Origin: Collinsella sp.
GTDB taxonomy: Bacteria; Actinomycetota; Coriobacteriia; Coriobacteriales; Coriobacteriaceae
Length of the DNA: 15,281 nt
Assembly (NCBI GenBank): GCA_022720335.1
Contig: JAIHVJ010000074.1
Coordinates: 1 to 15,281, forward strand
Direction: 5' to 3'
Positions 1-6,115 of the stretch are shown piece after piece. A model generated the notes under the pieces. It was not told the DNA's origin. It was given only the letters and a program-made list of their open reading frames with translations, and searched no databases. A program made the translations under genes and the position numbers. Positions within the stretch are counted from its first letter, which is position 1; the number at the start of each line of letters is the position of its first letter.

Positions 1-120
1 CGCGAGTCGCACATGTCGCATTAATGTGTGCACATAGATTCTGCAGCTAGATTGACGGACGACACCATAAACTAATGGACGTTTTGCCGAGAGGCATGAT
101 TTATAAGCGCAAAGAGTGCG

Positions 121-174
121 CGACGGGCCCCGCGAATGGGGCGATGATGCCCGAGAGGGCCAAGAAGGAGTCTC
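121..174 (+). promoter_or_regulatory. Structured 5' leader with Shine-Dalgarno site of the RGG protein gene
   Basis: Two short hairpins sit directly before the ribosome-binding site. The first pairs GCCCC at 127-131 with GGGGC at 138-142. The second pairs GCCC at 149-152 with GGGC at 157-160 around a GAGA (GNRA-type) tetraloop. AAGGAG at 165-170 then precedes the ATG at 175. The structures are seen in the sequence; a regulatory role is only inferred. Upstream, 1-120 shows no gene. A TTGACG at 52-57 could be a -35 box, but no convincing -10 follows at normal spacing. Confidence 0.35.
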
Positions 175-1086
175 ATGTCTGAGAACGAAGAGATCATGAA
201 CGAGACCGAGAACGAGACCATGGCTGCCGAGGTTGAGGCAGCCGAGACCGTGGAGACCGAAGCTGCCGAGGTTGAGGCTGCTGACGAGGTTTCCGCCGAG
301 GAGGAGGCCGAGGTTGTCGAGGCCGCCGCTGATTACGATGACGAAGAGCTGATGGACAAGATGCAGAAGGCTGCCCGCCTGCTGCGCAGCCGTCGCTTTG
401 CTATTTCCAAGGAGGAGGAGGCCAAGGCCGAGCGCATGGCGAACATCGAGCGCGCCATCAAGCTCCTTGACCTCAAGCCCAAGATGGAGCAGAAGGAGAT
501 GTCCGACCTGCTGGGCATGCGCCTTCGTGAGCTCGATGGCCTGATGGCCGAGGCTGAGGCTGCCGACCTGGTCGGTCGCATCGACGATGCCGAGGGCGAT
601 ATGCGCAAGATTGTCGTCTTCGCTGCCGAGGATGCCGCTGAGGGCCTGGTCGAGCTTGCCAACAAGAAGGAGAAGCTCCTGCCCGAGCTTTCTTACGAGG
701 AGGCCACCGAGCTGATGGCCGCTCTCGATAAGGTCATTGCTCCGCTCGTCGCCATGGGCCTGGACGAGGACCGCGGTCCTCGCGGCGGTCGTGACGATCG
801 CGGTGGCCGTGGCGGTGACCGTGGCGGTCGCGGCGGCTTTGGCGATCGCGGTGGCCGTGGCGGTGACCGTGGCGGTCGCGGTGGCGATCGCGGCGGCCGT
901 GGCGGCTTTGGTGACCGTGGCGGCGACCGTGGCGGTCGCGGCGGCTTCGGCGGCAACCGTGGTGGCTATGGCGACCGCGGCGGCAACCGTGGCGGCTTCG
1001 GCGGCAACCGTGGTAACGACCGCGGCGGTCGCGGTGGCGACCGTGGCGGCCGCAACGGTGGCGGTTTCCGCGGCAACCGCTTTTAG
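175..1086 (+). CDS. Winged-helix-like protein with acidic N-terminus and RGG-repeat tail
   Basis: The 303-residue product has three parts. Residues 1-55 are strongly acidic and rich in Glu, Ala and Val. Residues about 55-195 form a helical, charged core; the stretch from about 103 to 150 (KMEQKEMSDLLGMRLRELD onward, ending in a basic beta-like IVVFA) resembles a MarR-type winged helix. Residues 200-303 are almost only Arg, Gly, Asp, Asn and Phe, in RGG, DRGG and GGFG units. RGG tails in known proteins (DEAD-box helicase tails, hnRNP-like proteins) bind RNA, so an RNA-associated role is likely, but the family is not one I can name. The ATG at 175 has AAGGAG four bases upstream. The gene is alone on its strand and ends before a strong hairpin. 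Confidence 0.85.
   Translation: MSENEEIMNETENETMAAEVEAAETVETEAAEVEAADEVSAEEEAEVVEAAADYDDEELMDKMQKAARLLRSRRFAISKEEEAKAERMANIERAIKLLDLKPKMEQKEMSDLLGMRLRELDGLMAEAEAADLVGRIDDAEGDMRKIVVFAAEDAAEGLVELANKKEKLLPELSYEEATELMAALDKVIAPLVAMGLDEDRGPRGGRDDRGGRGGDRGGRGGFGDRGGRGGDRGGRGGDRGGRGGFGDRGGDRGGRGGFGGNRGGYGDRGGNRGGFGGNRGNDRGGRGGDRGGRNGGGFRGNRF
772..1083 (+). repeat. In-frame low-complexity repeat coding the RGG tail
   Basis: About 310 bases built from variants of short units such as GGCGGTCGCGGT and GACCGTGGCGGC, coding RGG, DRGG and GGFG. The third codon positions vary between copies, so selection appears to keep the protein repeat rather than the exact DNA. Such tracts often change length between strains by slippage. 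Confidence 0.8.
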
Positions 1087-1088
1087 GG

Positions 1089-1115
1089 GTTACGCGGTTC
1101 TACGAACCGCGTAAC
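1089..1115 (+). terminator. Hairpin after the RGG protein gene
   Basis: A perfect 11-bp stem, GTTACGCGGTT at 1089-1099 with AACCGCGTAAC at 1105-1115, closes a 5-base loop three bases after the stop codon. No T-run follows, so it may act as an mRNA 3'-end stabiliser or attenuate together with the next hairpin rather than as a classic terminator. Confidence 0.55.
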
Positions 1116-1128
1116 TAGTTGACGCTGC

Positions 1129-1228
1129 GCGCCCACCAGAGCGACAACTTGTCATTCAAAGAGGACGGCATGACCAGAAGGTCTATGCCGTCCTCTTTTC
1201 ATGCCAATTTGTTCGCTCTGGTGGGCGC
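1129..1228. repeat. Nested palindrome, 100 bp, with an inner terminator-like hairpin
   Basis: The outer arms are a perfect 16-bp inverted repeat, GCGCCCACCAGAGCGA at 1129-1144 and its complement at 1213-1228. Inside lies a second long hairpin: AAAGAGGACGGCAT at 1158-1171 pairs perfectly with 1185-1198, and GACC/GGTC at 1172-1175 and 1180-1183 extend it past one bulged T around an AGAA loop. The A-rich left and T-rich right flanks of the inner stem suit a bidirectional terminator between the convergent genes. The outer arms are not needed for that and give it a composite look. Confidence 0.7.
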
Positions 1229-1283
1229 TCGCTGTCGGTACCAAAACATCGGCATCCCCAAGGAATCATTTGCACCAAAAAAT

Positions 1284-1347
1284 GAGAGTGGATAATCTCC
1301 CGGTTTGAGCCTGCATTCAAGCTCTAAGTGGAAGATTATCCACTCTC
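1284..1347. repeat. Palindromic element with perfect 15-bp arms
   Basis: GAGAGTGGATAATCT at 1284-1298 is repeated in perfect inverted form at 1333-1347, around 34 bases. AAAAAA lies just outside the left arm and a T-rich stretch outside the right arm, so it could terminate transcription from both sides. The arm sequence loosely resembles the arms of the 4440 and 5860 elements (GTGAGTAGA against GAGAGTGGA), which suggests a related class of element. The rest of 1087-1370 holds no gene. Confidence 0.6.
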
Positions 1348-1370
1348 GTTTCGTTTGTTGATGTCGATGC

Positions 1371-1958
1371 CTACATTTGTAGGAATAGTTCGTGGAGGCG
1401 GGTGTCTTCGTCGAGTTCGGGGTGGAAGGTTACGCCGAGCTGGTTGCCCTGACGGGCGGCGACGATACGGCCGTCGACTTTCGCTAAGGCCTTGGCGTCG
1501 CCGTGGACCTCGACGATGCGGGGCGCGCGGATGAACTTCAGCGGCATTTCACCGTCGATGCCGGATACCTGCCCCTTGGTTCGAAAGCTGCCGAGCTGCC
1601 TGCCGTAGGCATTGCGCTCGACAAGTACATCCATGGTTGCCAAACGCGGCGTGCCCTTATCGTCGTGGGCGGCAAGGTCGTGAGCCAGCAGAATCAGGCC
1701 GGCGCAGGTGCCCAGGACGGGCATGCCTTCAACGATACGGGCACGAAGCTCCTCGAGCATGCCCAACTCATCAAGCAGCTTCCCTTGAACGGTAGACTCG
1801 CCGCCGGGAAGTACCAGACGGTCAAAGTCCTGCTTCAAATCGGCCGCCTGCCTCAACTCAATACAACGTGCGCCCAGCTCGGACAGTCTTGCCTCGTGCT
1901 CGGCAAAAGCGCCTTGGACCGCCAGCACGGCGACCGTTTGGTCTGCATAATCGCTCAT
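1371..1958 (-). CDS. pdxT: PdxT, glutaminase subunit of PLP synthase
   Basis: The product is a class I glutamine amidotransferase of 195 residues, the usual PdxT size. It hydrolyses glutamine and passes ammonia to PdxS for pyridoxal 5'-phosphate synthesis in the cytoplasm. Visible motifs are VLAVQGAFAEH at 10-21, PGGEST at 51-56, the nucleophile elbow GTCAG with Cys85, and the FHPEL motif giving His179 and Glu181, so the catalytic triad is complete. AAAGGA precedes the ATG. It lies 20 bases after pdxS on the same strand, so the two are almost certainly one transcript with matched output. Nothing is odd in the sequence. Confidence 0.97.
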   Translation of the reverse strand: MSDYADQTVAVLAVQGAFAEHEARLSELGARCIELRQAADLKQDFDRLVLPGGESTVQGKLLDELGMLEELRARIVEGMPVLGTCAGLILLAHDLAAHDDKGTPRLATMDVLVERNAYGRQLGSFRTKGQVSGIDGEMPLKFIRAPRIVEVHGDAKALAKVDGRIVAARQGNQLGVTFHPELDEDTRLHELFLQM

Positions 1959-1978
1959 GTGCGATCCTTTCTGCTGGA

Positions 1979-2869
1979 CTAGCGCCCGCGCTCCTCCATG
2001 ATAATCTCGATCTCGTCGGCGTTGATGCCCACCATGGCCTCGCCCAGGTCCTCCGAAAGCTCGGCAATGAGCTTGGCATCGGTGAAGTTGGCCACGGCCT
2101 TGACGATGGCGGCTGCGCGCTTGGCGGGGTCGCCGCTCTTAAAGATGCCCGAGCCGACAAAGACGCCTTCGGCGCCCAGCTGCATCATCAGCGCGGCGTC
2201 GGCGGGGGTCGCTACGCCGCCGGCGGCAAAGTTCACGACGGGAAGCTTGCCCGTGGCATGGACCTCGCGCACGAGTTCGACCGGAACCTGCAGCTGCTTG
2301 GCTGCCTCAAAGAGCTCGTCGTCACGCAGGGCAACAACGTCGCGGATCTGCTTTTGGATCTTGCGCATGTGGCGCACGGCCTGGACCACGTCGCCCGTGC
2401 CCGGCTCGCCCTTGGTGCGGATCATCGTGGCGCCCTCGGCAACACGGCGCAGCGCCTCGCCCAGGTCGCGGGCACCGCAGACAAACGGGACGTCAAACTG
2501 GGTCTTGTCGATGTGGTAGACGTCATCGGCAGGGGAGAGAACCTCGGATTCGTCGATGTAATCGATCTCGATGGCCTGCAAGACCTGCGCCTCGACAATG
2601 TGACCGATGCGGCACTTGGCCATAACAGGGATGGAGACTGCCTCTTGGATGCCCTTGATCATCTTGGGGTCGCTCATGCGCGAGACGCCGCCTGCGGCGC
2701 GGATGTCGGCCGGAATGCGCTCGAGCGCCATGACGGCGCAGGCGCCCGCCTCTTCGGCGATGCGTGCCTGCTCGGGCGTGGTGACGTCCATGATGACGCC
2801 GCCCTTGAGCATCTGCGCGAGCTCGCGATTGAGTTTGACGCGATCGGCCTTGCTGGTCTGTTCTGCCAT
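1979..2869 (-). CDS. pdxS: PdxS, synthase subunit of PLP synthase
   Basis: This is the (beta/alpha)8-barrel subunit that builds PLP from ribose 5-phosphate, glyceraldehyde 3-phosphate and ammonia supplied by PdxT. From the ATG at 2869 it is 296 residues, normal for the family. Key residues are present: Asp28 in IMDV, the Schiff-base lysine Lys85 in MAKCRIGH, Lys153 in RTKGEPGTGD, and the phosphate-binding GS of FVGSGIFKS near 237-245. The frame stays open 14 codons upstream to 2911, but GGGAG sits five bases before the 2869 ATG and family alignment starts there, so the longer start is rejected. It is first in the pdxS-pdxT operon and divergent from the MocR-type regulator. Confidence 0.97.
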   Translation of the reverse strand: MAEQTSKADRVKLNRELAQMLKGGVIMDVTTPEQARIAEEAGACAVMALERIPADIRAAGGVSRMSDPKMIKGIQEAVSIPVMAKCRIGHIVEAQVLQAIEIDYIDESEVLSPADDVYHIDKTQFDVPFVCGARDLGEALRRVAEGATMIRTKGEPGTGDVVQAVRHMRKIQKQIRDVVALRDDELFEAAKQLQVPVELVREVHATGKLPVVNFAAGGVATPADAALMMQLGAEGVFVGSGIFKSGDPAKRAAAIVKAVANFTDAKLIAELSEDLGEAMVGINADEIEIIMEERGR

Positions 2870-2955
2870 GGTTGCTCCCTTGATTGGCATGTACATTGCT
2901 TGACGGAACATCCTATCGGGGAGCTGGGCATGGCGAAATACTCAGTTTTCGAGAT

Positions 2956-3003
2956 AATAACAAGGTCAGACTAATACCAGATTGAATGACTTAATAAGGT
3001 CAG
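2956..3003. promoter_or_regulatory. Candidate PdxR operator in the divergent promoter region
   Basis: The 145-base gap between the starts of pdxS and the regulator gene contains AAGGTCAG twice in direct orientation, at 2962-2969 and 2996-3003, each preceded by an AT-rich ATAAC or TTAAT stretch. The copies start 34 bp apart, about three helical turns, so they face the same side of the DNA. MocR-family regulators are known to bind direct repeats between their own gene and the pdx genes. Promoter boxes here are not clear enough to place. Confidence 0.4.
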
Positions 3004-3014
3004 GTGATAGGCTC

Positions 3015-4454
3015 ATGCTTGACTACAATTTGGAAAAACGCGGCGAGGCATCGCTCTATGAGTATGTTTACCAGCAAATTCGAGATGATATCGTTGCTGG
3101 ACGTATTGCGGCGGGGGAACATCTGCCGTCTAAGCGCGCCTTTGCCAGTCATCTGGGAATCAGTGTCATTACTATCGAGAATGCATATAGCCAGCTACTT
3201 GCCGAGGGCTATATTTGCTCATTGCCGCGTCGTGGCTACTACGCTTGCGAGCTTCCGGATGCACCGGTTTTGGCTTTGGCTGCGGAGGGTATCGACCGAG
3301 ATGCCGTTTCTGTGGGTCCCAGCGCGCATGATGTCAACGGACGGACCGAGCAATTCGCCCCGCTCTCTCCTTCCGCTTTGGAGGCGGCGCGGCTTTGGCA
3401 AAGCGCACTGCGGGCGACGCTGGCATCCGAAGACGAACGCGAAATCTTTTCGACCGCGCCGGCGCAGGGCACCGCGCGGCTACGACGCGCTATCGCTCAC
3501 CATCTGCGTGGGACGAGGGGCATGAATGTCGATCCCGACAACATCGTTATCGGTGCGGGCGCCCAGCTGCTCGATACCATGTTGGTTCAGCTGCTTGGAG
3601 CCGACAAGGTGTATGCCGTTGAGGATCCGGGCTATTTACGCCTGACACGCATCTATCAGGCTATGAGCTGCAAAGTTCGACATATCCCGTTGGATGATGA
3701 GGGCGTGGACTTGAGCACTTTGCAGAAAGGCGGGACCGATGTCCTTCACCTGATGCCGTCCCATCAGTATCCGACCGGCCTTGTGACGAGCATTGCGCGT
3801 CGCTACGCGCTGCTCAGCTGGGCCGCCGAGCGACCAGGCCGGTATCTCATCGAGGATGACTTTGATTGTGAGTTTCGCCTTGCCGGCAAGCCGATTCCCG
3901 CGCTCGCATCAATCGATGCCGCTCAGTCGGTTATCTATACCAACACGTTTTCGAAGAGCCTTTCATCGGCGTTGCGTCTAGCGTACATGGTGTTGCCCGA
4001 TGAGCTCATGGAGCGGTTTAGGCGCAACCTTGGCTTCTACGCCTCGTCGGTGAGCTCTGTTGACCAGGTTGCCTTAGCGCGTTTACTGGAATCGGGTGAT
4101 TACGAGCGGCATGTGAACCGCGTACGCGTGCGCGCTCGCGAGGCGCGCGATGGCCTGGCGGCGCTTGTGCGGAAGGCGTTTCCGGCGGGGGAGGTCTCGA
4201 TCGAACATGCGGACGCGGGCCTTTACTGCACCGTGGTTGCGGAGCGCGGAACGGGTGGAAGCTCTTTTGTGCGGGCCCTCACGCGCTCGAGTATCCCTTT
4301 TGTCGATATCAGTGACTGTTATTGGTGTGCCGATGGCGCATCTGCCCCTGAAAACTCAAGTCAAATTCTTGTCCAGTATGACGATTTGAGTCCAAAAGTG
4401 CTAAATACCTTGGAATTGCAGCTCATTGGGGAACTCTGCAATCTAAGTGAGTAG
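3015..4454 (+). CDS. pdxR: MocR/PdxR-type regulator: GntR winged helix fused to aminotransferase fold
   Basis: From the ATG at 3015 the product is 479 residues, typical of the MocR subfamily. An N-terminal GntR winged helix (about 12-78) contains YEYVYQQIRDDIVAG and LPSKRAFASHLGIS. A fold-type I aminotransferase domain follows, with HQYPTG at about 250-255, EDDFDCEFR, and the PLP lysine in NTFSKSL (Lys314), followed by the phosphate-side LRL. Such proteins sense PLP and control PLP synthesis; the divergent pdxS-pdxT pair makes this the likely job. AGGTGA lies seven bases before the ATG; a TTG at 2982 is an unlikely earlier start. The last four codons and stop (N-L-S-E-TAG) belong to the palindromic repeat at 4440, so the natural C-terminus may have been altered. 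Confidence 0.9.
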   Translation: MLDYNLEKRGEASLYEYVYQQIRDDIVAGRIAAGEHLPSKRAFASHLGISVITIENAYSQLLAEGYICSLPRRGYYACELPDAPVLALAAEGIDRDAVSVGPSAHDVNGRTEQFAPLSPSALEAARLWQSALRATLASEDEREIFSTAPAQGTARLRRAIAHHLRGTRGMNVDPDNIVIGAGAQLLDTMLVQLLGADKVYAVEDPGYLRLTRIYQAMSCKVRHIPLDDEGVDLSTLQKGGTDVLHLMPSHQYPTGLVTSIARRYALLSWAAERPGRYLIEDDFDCEFRLAGKPIPALASIDAAQSVIYTNTFSKSLSSALRLAYMVLPDELMERFRRNLGFYASSVSSVDQVALARLLESGDYERHVNRVRVRAREARDGLAALVRKAFPAGEVSIEHADAGLYCTVVAERGTGGSSFVRALTRSSIPFVDISDCYWCADGASAPENSSQILVQYDDLSPKVLNTLELQLIGELCNLSE

Positions 4455-4563
4455 ACTTTTGGCACTTTGGCGATCAGGCAGTTTTGTAACAAGCTATCTA
4501 CCTGCGGTTTTGAAAAGCAGGATGACCGGCCTGCTCGGGATGCTCAAAAAAGTCTACTCACTT
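4440..4563. repeat. 124-bp palindromic repeat, copy 1
   Basis: The arms are a perfect 16-bp inverted repeat, AAGTGAGTAGACTTTT at 4445-4460 and its complement at 4548-4563. The first 34 bases are identical to copy 2 at 5860, and the whole aligns without gaps at roughly 80 percent. It starts inside the last codons of the regulator gene and supplies its TAG. A small internal hairpin, CCTGC/GCAGG at 4501-4521, is not kept in copy 2. No T-run follows the right arm. It looks like a small mobile or recombination-active element; no transposase is attached. Confidence 0.85.
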
Positions 4564-4597
4564 GCCGCGCAAAGTTTCTGCATAAGAAAAAAATAGG

Positions 4598-4663
4598 GTT
4601 TTCAACAGGGCCTCGTTCAGCTTTCGGCAAGCTTTTGGTCAGTTGGGGAGGGCTGTTGAAAAC
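4598..4663. promoter_or_regulatory. Inverted repeat in the leader of the nuclease-like gene
   Basis: GTTTTCAACAG at 4598-4608 is repeated in perfect inverted form at 4653-4663, 44 bases apart. Between this and the start codon lies a second imperfect hairpin with GGCGCCA at 4678-4684. The region 4564-4746 has no believable gene and no clear Shine-Dalgarno site before the next start, so a structured leader or protein-binding palindrome is possible. The function is unknown. Confidence 0.4.
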
Positions 4664-4746
4664 TTGGCAGTCCGTTCGGCGCCATTTTTGGTGCGTTCGC
4701 GCCAATGCGTGACTGACTGGGTTGAAATTCGTGTTCTCCTGTGCCT

Positions 4747-5874
4747 ATGAAGGATCTACTTTGTGACATATCGGCTTTTAGGTACTGGCGTTTGCCTCCT
4801 CAAGTCCGCGCTTTGTGTCCGTCGCTTCCACGACCGGAAGAAGACCGGCAGCGATATGATCTCGCCCGCAACCCGACGGCTGCGGTCGCGCTCGGTTTTC
4901 CGTTGCATACATTGGTTCGGACGAGAAACAAACGGACTTGTCCTGCCAGCATTAGGCAGCGGCTGTTTCTTGGTGAGCTCCCCAGGGAATCCGTGCTGGA
5001 AACGGAGCATGGATTTTTGATTACGTCTCCTCTACTGACGGCATTCATCATGTCACGGCATCTGACGGATCTTCAGCTTCTTTTGGTATTGGCGGAGATG
5101 TGTGGCTTGTTTGCGGTGTGCCCTCTGCCTGCGGCACTTGAGGCGGAGCTTTCGCGTGCAATTGATTCGGGCGCGATCTCGACAACGTTCGGTTGGGTGC
5201 GCTGCCCGTCCGAGGACGGCACCGCCTCAAATTTATGGCGTCGAGACGCTTTGGTTTTGGGCGGAGACCTTGACCGTTTTTGTTCAGATGTTTGCGGGAT
5301 ACGTTACGGCAATAGATTTAGGACGGTGTCGCAACTCGTTCCATTGGGTGCCGCGTCGCCTTTTGAGGTCGAGGCGTATTTGCTACTTGCACTGCCGCGA
5401 TCCCTGGGAGGCGAAGGTTTTTGCGACATAGAGCTTAATGTTGAAGTGATGCTAAGCACAAGTGCTCGAGCGATTGTGGGAAAATCCCGTGTATATATCG
5501 ACATACTTCTGTCTTCGCCGGACGGCAGGCGACAGGTGGCCATTGAATGTCAGGGAAAGGCCTCGCACGGACGCGCAGGGGATGGCTTGCGTGACGCTGA
5601 CCGCATGACGGCCCTTCAGGCCATGGGCTACGATGTGCTTCTCCTGACACACAGACAGATATCGGATGAGGATAGATTCCGCGCGATCGTTAAGGCCGTA
5701 TGCAGGATGCTCGATGCTGAATATCGTGATAAAAGCTCAGATGAGCAAAGGGCTGAGACATTACTCAGGTCTGAACTATTCGTTGACTGGACAAAATTGG
5801 GAGTAATCGACGGAAAGATGCCCGTTAGACACAAAATGGCTCGATCGTGGACGGCTGCGAATCTAAGTGAGTAG
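4747..5874 (+). CDS. Hypothetical protein with PD-(D/E)XK (DUF559/Vsr-like) nuclease-like C-terminus
   Basis: The ATG at 4747 gives 375 residues; an in-frame GTG at 4741 is an alternative, and neither has a clear Shine-Dalgarno site. The N-terminal half (ISAFRYWRLPP; FLITSPLLTAFIMSRHL) recalls the layout of AbiEi-type and DUF559 proteins, where a short domain and a 'tSP.rT' segment precede the nuclease fold. The C-terminal half shows a nuclease-like core in order: helix glutamate in ASPFEVE, Asp in VYIDILL, then ECQG in place of the usual (D/E)xK, a nearby SHG histidine, and DADRMTALQAMGYDVLLL. The Lys-to-Gln change means activity is uncertain. It has more AT-leaning codons than its neighbours and lies alone between the two 124-bp repeats, so transfer is likely. 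Its last codons also come from the repeat. The substrate is unknown. Confidence 0.8.
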   Translation: MKDLLCDISAFRYWRLPPQVRALCPSLPRPEEDRQRYDLARNPTAAVALGFPLHTLVRTRNKRTCPASIRQRLFLGELPRESVLETEHGFLITSPLLTAFIMSRHLTDLQLLLVLAEMCGLFAVCPLPAALEAELSRAIDSGAISTTFGWVRCPSEDGTASNLWRRDALVLGGDLDRFCSDVCGIRYGNRFRTVSQLVPLGAASPFEVEAYLLLALPRSLGGEGFCDIELNVEVMLSTSARAIVGKSRVYIDILLSSPDGRRQVAIECQGKASHGRAGDGLRDADRMTALQAMGYDVLLLTHRQISDEDRFRAIVKAVCRMLDAEYRDKSSDEQRAETLLRSELFVDWTKLGVIDGKMPVRHKMARSWTAANLSE

Positions 5875-5983
5875 ACTTTTGGCACTTTGGCGACTAGGTC
5901 GTTTTGCAACAAGGCATTTACCTGCGGCTTTATAAAGTGATATGGATGGTCTGCTCGGCAAGTTCCAAAAAGTCTACTCACTT
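5860..5983. repeat. 124-bp palindromic repeat, copy 2
   Basis: It has the same length, orientation and 34-base left end as copy 1. Here the arms extend to a perfect 18 bp: CTAAGTGAGTAGACTTTT at 5863-5880 against 5968-5985. Again it starts inside the last codons of the preceding gene and supplies N-L-S-E-TAG. The right arm is followed by AGTTTTT, so this copy could also terminate transcription. The centre has diverged more than the ends, as expected if the arms are what is recognised. From 5986 to 6051 nothing else is visible. Confidence 0.85.
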
Positions 5984-6051
5984 AGTTTTTGACGAGAAGC
6001 CGATGCCGAAGGCGGTCCTATTTCAGGTAGTTAACAAGTTTGTGAGGCACG

Positions 6052-6081
6052 AAAAAGGCCCGAACCATGCGGTCCGGGCCT
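6052..6081 (-). terminator. Rho-independent terminator of the rubrerythrin gene
   Basis: AGGCCCGAACC at 6057-6067 pairs with GGTCCGGGCCT at 6071-6081 with one mismatch. On the minus strand the stem is followed by TTTTT (AAAAA at 6052-6056 on the plus strand). It lies about 35 bases beyond the rubrerythrin stop codon. Confidence 0.85.
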
Positions 6082-6115
6082 CATCGAGCTAGAGGTTATG
6101 TCTCAGGTTGCTGGC

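Noticed and set aside
772..1083. The repetitive tract as a CRISPR or tandem satellite
   Set aside because: The units are irregular, in frame and coding for RGG motifs, with no unique spacers.
2870..2955. A PLP or thiamine riboswitch before pdxS
   Set aside because: No conserved aptamer core is visible and the leader is short; control by the divergent regulator is simpler.
1868..2974. A 368-codon plus-strand ORF opposite pdxS
   Set aside because: It is an antisense shadow of the highly conserved pdxS, caused by high GC; its protein is low in information and matches nothing.
4467..4712. An 81-codon plus-strand ORF across the first repeat and the leader
   Set aside because: It starts inside the repeat, lacks a ribosome-binding site and a recognisable composition, and overlaps the inverted repeats; most likely chance.
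4440..5983. The palindromic repeats as integron attC sites
   Set aside because: The single-gene-plus-palindrome layout is similar, but the arms lack the GTTRRRY core sites and no integrase is present.
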